Positions 33,401 through 40,601 of a stretch of 64,000 bases of DNA are shown here, in pieces (positions within the stretch are counted from its first letter, which is position 1; each line of letters starts with the position of its first letter). Origin of the DNA: COE1 sp910588595 (lineage in GTDB: Bacteria; Bacillota; Clostridia; Lachnospirales; Lachnospiraceae); contig CARDBT010000005.1 of assembly GCA_948957135.1 (NCBI GenBank), positions 1 to 64,000 of the forward strand. Direction: 5' to 3'. Made by a program: the position numbers and the translations under genes. Below the pieces are notes generated by a model. That model made no database searches and was not told the origin of the DNA. It worked only from the letters and a program-made list of their open reading frames with translations.

Positions 33401-34336
33401 CTCGCCTTTCTGCCCAAGGATCTCTCCGCTGAACGGATCAACTACATCCTCCGCCAGGATCTGGTTTCTGATCCTGTTTTTCAGAGCGAGTTTTTTGTTA
33501 AATTTATATCTGCCAACCTTCGCAAGATCGTATCTTCTGGGATCAAAGAACATAGCTGTCACAAGGTTCTCAGCACTGTCAAGGCTAAACGGCTCCCCGG
33601 GACGGATCTTGCTGTACAGCTCCTTCAAACCTTCCTGATAGTTCTCGGAGGTATCTTTGGAAAAACTTGCCAGGATCTTGGGCTCCTCACCGAAAAGATC
33701 CAGGATCTCTTCATTCGTACCGACACCGAGTGCACGGACAAGCACAGTGATCGGTACTTTTCTTGTTCTATCTACACGAACGTAGAAAACGTCATTGGAA
33801 TCAGTCTCATACTCGAGCCATGCACCACGATTGGGAATAACAGTACACGAGAACAGCCGCTTACCAATCTTGTCATGTGCAATGCCATAGTAAATACCAG
33901 GTGAACGCACCAGCTGGCTGACGATAACACGCTCCGCGCCGTTGATCACGAAAGTACCAGTCTCTGTCATCAGCGGAAAATTACCCATAAAAATCTCATG
34001 CTCGGTGATTTCTTCTTTTTCTTTGTTGTGAAGGCGAACTTTGATCTTTACAGGAGCCTCATAAGTTAAGTCTCTCTCCTTGCATTCTTCGATCGTGTGC
34101 TTGATTTCGTCCTCTGCCAAAACGTAATCTACAAATTCCAGACTGAGACGCCCACTGTAGTCGGTTATCGGCGAGATATCTGCCAGCGCTTCCCGAAAGC
34201 CTTCCTCGAGAAACCACTTGTAGGAATCTTTCTGGACTTCAATCAGATTCGGCATCTCCAGAACCTCTTCTTGTCTCTGATAACTCATACGCACTGTCTT
34301 ACCGGAGACCACTGGACGTATTCTGTTCTTTTCCAT
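30473..34336 (-). CDS. rpoB: RNA polymerase beta subunit with acidic C-terminal tail
   Basis: 1287 residues. Rifampicin region [20 protein letters not shown] followed by [10 protein letters not shown] appears wild-type; [12 protein letters not shown] and the C-terminal clamp [20 protein letters not shown] are present. After about residue 1235, the protein ends in a run of Asp/Glu ([16 protein letters not shown]) of some 40 residues beyond the conserved end. GGGGTG precedes the ATG. Own promoter in the 295-bp spacer after rplL. Confidence 0.98.
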   Translation of the reverse strand: [1287 protein letters not shown]

Positions 34337-34435
34337 GACATTTCACCCCGTTCTTTTTTAATACATCTATCATATTTATTGTAGCTATAGACGCTCACTG
34401 AAATAGGTACAATTTTTCACAATAGTGCACCCTAC

Positions 34436-34464
34436 ATATTACCACAAGACCTTTTTGAAGTCAA
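34436..34464 (-). promoter_or_regulatory. Promoter of rpoBC
   Basis: Minus strand TTGACT (34459-34464) and TAATAT (34436-34441), 17 bases apart, about 100 bases before the rpoB ATG. It lies after the rplL terminator, so rpoBC has its own start. Confidence 0.8.
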
Positions 34465-34583
34465 TGAAATAATTCAAAAATATGGAATAAATTAATATGA
34501 ATAAATACTTGAAATAAAACGAACCCTATGTAATCAGACCAATATACAGATATAACGAACTGTCAATAAAATGTGAGCATAAA

Positions 34584-34614
34584 CCAAAAGGCCGGGAATC
34601 AATCCCGACCTGTA
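34584..34614 (-). terminator. rplL terminator
   Basis: Minus-strand hairpin AGGTCGGGATT-GAT-TCCCGGCCT followed by TTTTGGTTT, 18 bp after the rplL stop. Confidence 0.82.
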
Positions 34615-34631
34615 ATAACTGTTGGCAACAA

Positions 34632-35006
34632 TTACTTGAGAGTGATCTTTGCTCCCTCTGCCTCAAGTTTTGTCTTAATGTCCTCAGCCTCAGCCTTAGC
34701 TGCTGCTTCCTTAACGATCTTAGGAGCGCCGTCTACAAGATCCTTTGCTTCCTTCAGACCAAGACCTGTCACTTCACGAACAACCTTAATAACCTTAACC
34801 TTGTTCGGACCTACCTCTGTAAGCTCTACATCGAACTCGTCCTTCTCTTCTGCTGCCGGAGCGCCATCGCCTACTGCCATAACAACTGCACCTGCCGCTG
34901 CAGATACGCCAAACTCTTCCTCGCAAGCTTTTACTAAATCATTTAACTCTAATACTGTAAGCTCTTTGATCGCTTCAATAAATTCTGCTGTTGTTAACTT
35001 TGCCAT
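34632..35006 (-). CDS. rplL: Ribosomal protein L7/L12
   Basis: 124 residues. Helical N-terminus for L10 binding (AEFIEAIKELTVLELNDLVKA), Ala/Gly hinge, and the C-terminal domain GLGLKEAKDLVDGAPK that recruits GTPase factors. Preceded by GGAGGG. Co-transcribed with rplJ (137-bp spacer). Confidence 0.97.
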   Translation of the reverse strand: MAKLTTAEFIEAIKELTVLELNDLVKACEEEFGVSAAAGAVVMAVGDGAPAAEEKDEFDVELTEVGPNKVKVIKVVREVTGLGLKEAKDLVDGAPKIVKEAAAKAEAEDIKTKLEAEGAKITLK

Positions 35007-35143
35007 TATTGTTTCCCTCCATAATCTAATTTGTTGATATCATTTCTCAGAAACTGTTATAAAATTTTTATCACGATAGATCTGCTGTCCTCAATAGATT
35101 CTCGTTTCAAAACAGTAAATCATCACGGACAGTTCCTCAAATA

Positions 35144-35686
35144 CTACTCAGCTGCGGGAGCTTCTGCAGTCTCTTCTTTCGGAGCCGGCTCACAAGCGCC
35201 TGCGCCGCCCTTCTCTGCAATCTGATTAAGCACACGGGCGAAGTTTGTGATCGGAGACTGGATACTTCCAAGGAATTTGGAAATGAGCTCGTCTCTTGAA
35301 GGAATCTTTGCGATTTCTGCCATTCCTTTTTCATCGTACACAACACCCTCTACAACGCCTGCCTTGAGCTGGATCGCAGGACAATCCTTAGCGAACTTGT
35401 TCAGGATCCTTGCAGGAGCTGTCGCATCATCCTTGCTGACTGCGATCGCGTTTGTTCCTTTCAGGCTCTCTGTCAAACCTTCAAACGCTGTACCTTTGAA
35501 AGCGCGAGTCATCAATGTATTCTTGTATACCTTATACGTAACACCGGCTTCACGAAGCTGCTTACGAAGCTGTGTATCCTGCGCAACGGTGATGCCGCTG
35601 TAACTTACGATCACAACCGTGGCAGCGTCTTTGATCGTAGCTGCAATCTCCTCAACGATAGGCTGTTTTAATTCAATCTTTGCCAT
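35144..35686 (-). CDS. rplJ: Ribosomal protein L10
   Basis: 180 residues. N-terminal RNA-binding part (VVIVSYSGITVAQDTQLRKQL) and a C-terminal helix for L7/L12 dimers, ending in an Ala/Glu-rich tail. AAGGAGG precedes the ATG. Expression is likely controlled by the L10 leader upstream. Confidence 0.96.
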   Translation of the reverse strand: MAKIELKQPIVEEIAATIKDAATVVIVSYSGITVAQDTQLRKQLREAGVTYKVYKNTLMTRAFKGTAFEGLTESLKGTNAIAVSKDDATAPARILNKFAKDCPAIQLKAGVVEGVVYDEKGMAEIAKIPSRDELISKFLGSIQSPITNFARVLNQIAEKGGAGACEPAPKEETAEAPAAE

Positions 35687-35699
35687 CTTCTTACCTCCT

Positions 35700-35930
35700 T
35701 ATAGATTTGATGCCGACAGGAGTTTTGACCGATGCGGCACTCATCAGCTTCTGCTGATATGTCTCTACTGAATGCCCGGTACATAAAAACCTCCTGGTTC
35801 TATATCCACACAGAAACCAGGAGGCAGAAGTCATCATCAAAAAAACTCTTTCCTCGGTAGGCGGAAACACTCTTACGCAAAACACACGATCACATCACTG
35901 CAATGCTCTATATTTTGCACCTACTGTCTT
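35700..35930 (-). promoter_or_regulatory. L10 leader (ribosomal protein autoregulatory RNA)
   Basis: The transcript between the promoter and rplJ contains the L10-leader core (GTGTTTCCGCCTACCGAGG, about 35854-35872 on the minus strand), which resembles the L10 binding site on 23S rRNA. It is followed by the attenuator at 35784-35824. In Firmicutes, excess L10 bound to the leader lowers rplJL expression. A further stem (TCAGC/GCTGA, about 35747-35757) lies nearer the gene. Confidence 0.75.
35784..35824 (-). terminator. Attenuator hairpin of the L10 leader
   Basis: Minus-strand arms CCTCCTGGTTTC (about 35812-35824) and GAACCAGGAGG (35790-35800), followed by TTTTTATG. A terminator inside the leader, 100 bp before rplJ. 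Confidence 0.78.
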
Positions 35931-35953
35931 CGGCATGGTTTTAAACCTCTAAT

Positions 35954-35983
35954 ACTATAGCATGACTCATATCTGGCTGTCAA
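35954..35983 (-). promoter_or_regulatory. Promoter of rplJ-rplL
   Basis: Minus strand TTGACA (35978-35983) and TATAGT (35954-35959), 18 bases apart. It lies about 80 bp downstream of the capA-like stop, so rplJL are transcribed separately from rplKA. Confidence 0.82.
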
Positions 35984-36036
35984 CCCTATTTTCATGTTTT
36001 TTTGCCGGAATATGACTGATCGTATTGATCTGTGAC

Positions 36037-37404
36037 TTAACGGTTAAAATCCACATATCCCTCATCGTCGATATATACCCCCGGCGACAGTCCCCGCACA
36101 TAGTTCAGGACCTCATCCTTCTCGGCACCCTCAAGCTGTCTTGTGCGGCAGTCCTCCTGTTTACACGGCACAAAACGAAGGTATTCCATACCATCCTTTT
36201 TGATCGCCACCTCAACGAGACAGGTATTCTGTGTTTTTGAGTTAAACCAGTAATTTCCCAGGCTGTACACAATAGGGACACCCGATTCAGAGCCAAGCTT
36301 TTGCAGACAGTGCGGGTGATCGCCCATTATAAGGTCCACCCCCGCCTGCGCATAGACCGGTGCCTGCTTATCCTGCAGCCAGTCTGTCTCCGCCTGGCTC
36401 TCCGTACCCCAGTGGATGTACAGTATCACAAAGTCACTGTTTGCTTCCGCCTCCGCGATGACTTCCAGAAGCGCTGTGGGATCCATGCACCGGAGCACAC
36501 CGGCATTTGTAGCGGTCGCCTCCTTCGTATCGGGAACCGCATTGCGCTCGATCTGAGTCGCACTCACAACCGCGATCTTCATTCCATTTGCTATGAAGTA
36601 CACAGGTTTTCGAGCTTCCTCAATATTTCTCCCTGCGCCGACATAAGGTATGCCCGCATTCTCGAGTGTAGTAAACGTGTCGAGAAGCGCATCCTCGCCA
36701 TAGTCATATGCGTGATTGTTAGCCAGCGACACGATATCCACCCCGAGAAGCTCATACATGTCTATATTTGCAGGATTTGCACGAAAAGTAAAGGTTTTTC
36801 CCTCCGTCGGCGTTCCTCTGGTCGAAAATGGAAACTCATTGTTGAGCATAAAGACATCCGCACTGCGCATCCGTTCCAGCAGATCTGCAGAGAACGTGTC
36901 ATTGATATCGCTCCCTCTGGTCCTATAGTGAAACATCATAGCATACTCGTCGTCCAGCAGGATATCTCCGGCAAACGCAAACGTAACACGCTCACTGTCC
37001 ATACAGTTTACAAGATAGACCTTTTCTCCCTTTTGAACCGCTTCATTGTATAGCCGCTCATTCTCCGCAAGCACCCACGCTTCCTCCGCAGAAGGCTGCT
37101 GCCCCGAAACATCCGTCTCATCGGACGTCTCACCAGCAATCGGATCTAGTCCCTCCACAGCAGCCTCCTGCCATGATTGACTTTCCTGCTGCCCACCTCC
37201 GGACAGATCGACAACGATCGGCGCCTTTTCTGTGCCGCTTCCCCTCCCTGTATCCAGTCTCTGCACCACAGCTGTATACCCCAGCATCGCAAAACTTCCC
37301 GTCACCAGCACCGCCATCAACGATATGACAAACAGACCCAGATTTTTGCCTTTCCTTTTGCGCCCTCTTCTACCAACTTTTTTCCCTGTCTTTTTACCAG
37401 CCAA
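36037..37404 (-). CDS. CapA-family (PGA_cap) membrane-anchored metallophosphatase-like protein
   Basis: 455 residues. Very basic cytoplasmic N-terminus (GKKVGRRGRKRKGK), one TM segment (about 23-45), a Gln/Glu/Ser linker, then a CapA domain from about residue 135: FAGDILLDD, LNNEFPFS, LANNHAYDYG, YIHWGTE and MGDHPHCLQ, the metal-binding motifs of this calcineurin-like family. Related proteins act in poly-gamma-glutamate capsule or envelope processes; substrate unknown. TTG start at 37404 after AGGTGGG. It sits between the rplKA terminator and the rplJ promoter, an unusual insertion into a conserved ribosomal cluster. Confidence 0.85.
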   Translation of the reverse strand: MAGKKTGKKVGRRGRKRKGKNLGLFVISLMAVLVTGSFAMLGYTAVVQRLDTGRGSGTEKAPIVVDLSGGGQQESQSWQEAAVEGLDPIAGETSDETDVSGQQPSAEEAWVLAENERLYNEAVQKGEKVYLVNCMDSERVTFAFAGDILLDDEYAMMFHYRTRGSDINDTFSADLLERMRSADVFMLNNEFPFSTRGTPTEGKTFTFRANPANIDMYELLGVDIVSLANNHAYDYGEDALLDTFTTLENAGIPYVGAGRNIEEARKPVYFIANGMKIAVVSATQIERNAVPDTKEATATNAGVLRCMDPTALLEVIAEAEANSDFVILYIHWGTESQAETDWLQDKQAPVYAQAGVDLIMGDHPHCLQKLGSESGVPIVYSLGNYWFNSKTQNTCLVEVAIKKDGMEYLRFVPCKQEDCRTRQLEGAEKDEVLNYVRGLSPGVYIDDEGYVDFNR

Positions 37405-37435
37405 TTACCCACCTGCTTCTATATCGAAACCCTAT

Positions 37436-37470
37436 CGAAAAAGGTCTCGTTGTATTTCAAACGAGACCTT
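37436..37470 (-). terminator. rplKA terminator
   Basis: Minus-strand AAGGTCTCGT/ACGAGACCTT (37441-37470), then TTTTTCG; 18 bp after the rplA stop. Confidence 0.82.
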
Positions 37471-37488
37471 TCAATATCTACTTTATGA

Positions 37489-38178
37489 TTAGAACTTAGC
37501 AACACTAACCTTTACGCCAGGTCCCATTGTCGATGAAAGCGTGATGCTCCTCAAGTACTGTCCCTTAAGTGTCGACGGTTTCGCCTTCACGATCGCTTCC
37601 AACAGGGTGTTAAGATTCTGTGTCAACTGCTCCTCAGAGAAAGAAACCTTTCCGATCGGGCAGTGAATGATATTTGTCTTGTCAAGCCTGTACTCAACCT
37701 TACCAGCCTTGATATCGTTGATCGCCTTTGTGACATCCATCGTCACAGTACCAGACTTCGGATTCGGCATCAGACCCTTAGGTCCCAAAACTTTACCGAG
37801 ACGACCAACAACGCCCATCATATCCGGTGTAGCTACAACAACATCAAAATCAAGCCATCCGTCATTCTGGATCTTCGGTATGAGCTCATCGCCGCCAACG
37901 TAATCAGCGCCAGCCGCTTCCGCTTCCGATACCTTGTCACCCTTTGCGAAAACCAGTACCTTGACGGTCTTTCCTGTTCCGTTCGGAAGCACGACAGCGC
38001 CGCGGATCTGCTGCTCTGCGTGACGTCCGTCACAGCCTGTTCTGATATGAACCTCAACTGTCTCATCAAACTTTGCAGCAGCAGTCTTCTTTGCCAATGC
38101 TACAGCATCTTCTATCTCATAAAATGTTGCGCGATCGATCAACTTCGCGGATTCATTATATTTCTTACCATGTTTCAT
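37489..38178 (-). CDS. rplA: Ribosomal protein L1
   Basis: 229 residues. DGRHAEQQIRGAVVLPNGTGK and GLMPNPKSGTVT are L1 signatures. Binds the mobile L1 stalk of 23S rRNA and usually also represses its own mRNA. CGGAGG precedes the ATG; 16 bp after rplK. Confidence 0.97.
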   Translation of the reverse strand: MKHGKKYNESAKLIDRATFYEIEDAVALAKKTAAAKFDETVEVHIRTGCDGRHAEQQIRGAVVLPNGTGKTVKVLVFAKGDKVSEAEAAGADYVGGDELIPKIQNDGWLDFDVVVATPDMMGVVGRLGKVLGPKGLMPNPKSGTVTMDVTKAINDIKAGKVEYRLDKTNIIHCPIGKVSFSEEQLTQNLNTLLEAIVKAKPSTLKGQYLRSITLSSTMGPGVKVSVAKF

Positions 38179-38194
38179 TTTACTTTACCTCCGC

Positions 38195-38620
38195 TTAATC
38201 TTCTACTGTGATACCCATAGATCTTGCTGTACCTGCGATCATGCTCATAGCAGCCTCTAGGCTTGCCGCATTTAAGTCAGGCATCTTTAACTCAGCGATC
38301 TCCTGGATCTTTGCCTTTGAAATCTTGGCAACTTTTGTCTTGTTCGGTGCTGCAGAAGCAGTCTTAAGGTTGCATGCCTTCTTTAATAAAACTGCTGCAG
38401 GCGGAGTCTTTGTGATGAAGCTGAAGCTTCTGTCTGCATATACTGTGATGACAACAGGAATGATCATACCTTCCTGATCTGCCGTCCTTGCGTTAAACTG
38501 TTTTGTAAACTCTACAATATTGACACCATGCTGTCCAAGAGCAGGTCCAACCGGCGGAGCCGGTGTTGCTTTTGCGGCAGGAATCTGTAATTTAATATAT
38601 CCTTCTACTTTCTTTGCCAT
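38195..38620 (-). CDS. rplK: Ribosomal protein L11
   Basis: 141 residues from the ATG at 38620 (AGGAGG 8 bases upstream; an in-frame GTG three codons earlier is less likely). KLQIPAAKATPAPPVGPALGQ and the C-terminal RSMGITVED are typical. Part of the GTPase-associated centre. 157-bp spacer to nusG, no gene seen. Confidence 0.97.
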   Translation of the reverse strand: MAKKVEGYIKLQIPAAKATPAPPVGPALGQHGVNIVEFTKQFNARTADQEGMIIPVVITVYADRSFSFITKTPPAAVLLKKACNLKTASAAPNKTKVAKISKAKIQEIAELKMPDLNAASLEAAMSMIAGTARSMGITVED

Positions 38621-38786
38621 TTTAGGCACCTCCTAATTTATTCTCGGTCTTCTAAACAAAAACCGTTTTGTGGTCATCTGGGCGGATAACCCTCCCACAC
38701 GGACATAAATCCGTCTCTCATTCTAACTTTTTGCAATCCGATTGTCAATACCTTTTTGTATGAAAAGATGTTTTGAAAAGTTGTTT

Positions 38787-39629
38787 TTAATCCCACATCT
38801 TCTTGACGTCAGTAAAGTTGATCTCAACCGGCGTCTCCCGTCCAAACATCTCGACGTTGATCGTGAGTGTCTGCCTGGAAGCATCAATCTTTTGAACCGT
38901 GCCGACAGTATCCTTCCACACGCCCGCCGTAACGCTGATCACATCGCCTTCTGAGAACTCGACCGCAGTGTCCACGCCAAAATCAAGCGCTTTGAGCTCT
39001 GCCTCCGTGAGCGGCACCGGTTTGCTTCCCGGTCCGACAAACCCTGTAACACCTCTCGTGTTCCTGACAACATACCATGCATCGTTGTTATCCGCATCCA
39101 TGTGCAGCAGCACATATCCCGGAAACATCTTTTTCTGGGACGTCTTCTCCACGCCGTTTTTGAGTTCCATGACATCCTGCAGCGGAACCCTGACTTCTAG
39201 GATCTCATTCTCAAGGTGTCTGTTCTCAATTGCCTTCTCGATGTTTGCCTTTACCTTGTTCTCATATCCCGAATAGGTGTGGACTACATACCATCCCATG
39301 CCAAGCCCGCTCTTATTGTCACTGAGAGCCACCCTGCTGTGCGGTTCCTCCTCGACAGGATCTTCTATGGCGGGTTCCTCCTCCATTACAGAACCTGGCT
39401 CTGGTGCAGCCTGTCGCTCCACGGAAAACACTTCGACGTCATCACTTTCCCTGATTCCACTTTCCGCCTCAGGATTCTCCTCGAGACCTGTCATATCTGA
39501 ACCAGCTTCCGCTTCCAAAGGCTCCGGAGTCTCCTGCGGTTTTTCCGGCATCTTTGGCGATACAGGAAGCCACTCCTGCATATTTGGAGTAATGAGCTTT
39601 TTTGCCACGGCCCTTTTCTTTTCTTCCAT
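38787..39629 (-). CDS. nusG: Transcription elongation factor NusG with a long acidic N-terminal extension
   Basis: 280 residues, against about 175-180 for ordinary NusG. The NGN domain begins near residue 111 (GWYVVHTYSGYENKV), and the KOW domain follows from about 225 (FSEGDVISVTAGVWKDTVG). The extra 110 residues are rich in Pro/Glu (PEKPQETPEPLEAEAG; EEEPAIEDPVEEEP) and look disordered. NusG joins RNA polymerase to Rho or ribosomes. Start at 39629, with GAGGTG 9 bases upstream; an in-frame GTG at 39641 overlaps that site. Follows secE by 17 bp. Confidence 0.95.
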   Translation of the reverse strand: MEEKKRAVAKKLITPNMQEWLPVSPKMPEKPQETPEPLEAEAGSDMTGLEENPEAESGIRESDDVEVFSVERQAAPEPGSVMEEEPAIEDPVEEEPHSRVALSDNKSGLGMGWYVVHTYSGYENKVKANIEKAIENRHLENEILEVRVPLQDVMELKNGVEKTSQKKMFPGYVLLHMDADNNDAWYVVRNTRGVTGFVGPGSKPVPLTEAELKALDFGVDTAVEFSEGDVISVTAGVWKDTVGTVQKIDASRQTLTINVEMFGRETPVEINFTDVKKMWD

Positions 39630-39646
39630 ATAAATAGTCACCTCAT

Positions 39647-39859
39647 TTAAACGCCAATACTTGTTAAAAAGTTGATGCCATACTGGATAAGAGTATCCAA
39701 AAAGGTAATGATCAGACCTACTACAACCGAAACACAGAGCACTGCTATAGACTGCTTCACAGTTTCTTTCCGGTCGGACCAGGCGATCTTCTTAAATTCC
39801 GTTTTAACACTTTTCCAGAAGCTGTCCTTTTTCGCTTCCTTCTTCGCTGAATCTGCCAT
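39647..39859 (-). CDS. secE: Preprotein translocase subunit SecE
   Basis: 70 residues. Cytoplasmic KSVKTEFKKIAWSDRKET, then one TM helix (VLCVSVVVGLIITFLDTLIQ). The single-TM Gram-positive form of SecE, a part of SecYEG. Start at 39859 after AGGAGG; a longer frame is rejected. Confidence 0.94.
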   Translation of the reverse strand: MADSAKKEAKKDSFWKSVKTEFKKIAWSDRKETVKQSIAVLCVSVVVGLIITFLDTLIQYGINFLTSIGV

Positions 39860-39918
39860 CACGTGCCTCCTATTTCCATGATCCCTCAACGATCCATCTG
39901 TCCACTTGACGCGATAGC

Positions 39919-40068
39919 TTATTTTGTTTCCTTGTGCAGTGTATGAGTCCTGCAGAATCTACAATACTTTTTGATCTCCATTCTGTCCGGATGAGTCTTC
40001 TTCTCCTTTGTAGTATTGTAATTGCGCTGCTTGCACTCTGTACATGCCAATGTAATCTTTGTACGCAT
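39919..40068 (-). CDS. rpmG: Ribosomal protein L33 (zinc-binding form)
   Basis: 49 residues: MRTKITLACTECKQRNYNTT and later CRFCRTHTLHKETK. Two CxxC pairs bind zinc, so this is the C+ form. GGAGGTG lies 7 bases before the ATG. First gene of rpmG-secE-nusG-rplKA. It is too short to appear among longer frames. Confidence 0.95.
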   Translation of the reverse strand: MRTKITLACTECKQRNYNTTKEKKTHPDRMEIKKYCRFCRTHTLHKETK

Positions 40069-40210
40069 AATCCCACCTCCGCTAGCGTTCTAATAAATGA
40101 TCATCAATTGTTCTAATCTCGCAGGATGCCGCCTTTTTTCTGCCCGCGGACCCTGTTGGAAAGCCCTAAAATTGCATAAAAAAAAGACCTCATATTCATC
40201 TTGCTTTTCC

Positions 40211-40239
40211 AATATACCATATCGCCGGCTCTGAGTCAA
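40211..40239 (-). promoter_or_regulatory. Promoter of rpmG-secE-nusG-rplKA
   Basis: Minus strand TTGACT (40234-40239) and TATATT (40211-40216), 17 bases apart, 143 bases before rpmG. The rest of the 533-bp spacer 40069-40601 is AT-rich, holds the leader of the plus-strand gene at 40602 and shows no further gene. Confidence 0.82.
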
Positions 40240-40601
40240 CATTTATTTTTTAATGGACACATTTCACTGTATATAACAATATATTAATGTATCAGAACTT
40301 TGCTGCCACGTTTTTTATTTTGTGCCTGTTTTTGATGCATTTCATTTTATTTTCAGTATTTTGATGCAATTGTTGAAAAATTTTTCATTTTTTCTAGGGT
40401 AAACCCCTTGCTTTTTCGCACAATTCGTGATAAGTTAAATTTAAAAAGAGATATACATAACATTTTTGCAAATATTCACACAATTATGGCGCTGTATACC
40501 TCTAAAACAGGGAAGTTTATTGAATTTCATATTCAATTATGTGTTCAAAAATAAGTTCACATAAGACCCGAATTGATTACCCAAGGAAGGAGGACATCAA
40601 T

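Noticed and set aside
31349..33904. Several long plus-strand frames opposite rpoB
   Set aside because: They are antisense shadows of a highly conserved gene, caused by its codon composition; no start sites.
39860..40210. tRNA gene near secE/rpmG, as found in some Firmicutes
   Set aside because: No cloverleaf or T-loop GTTCGA-type sequence could be found in the spacers.
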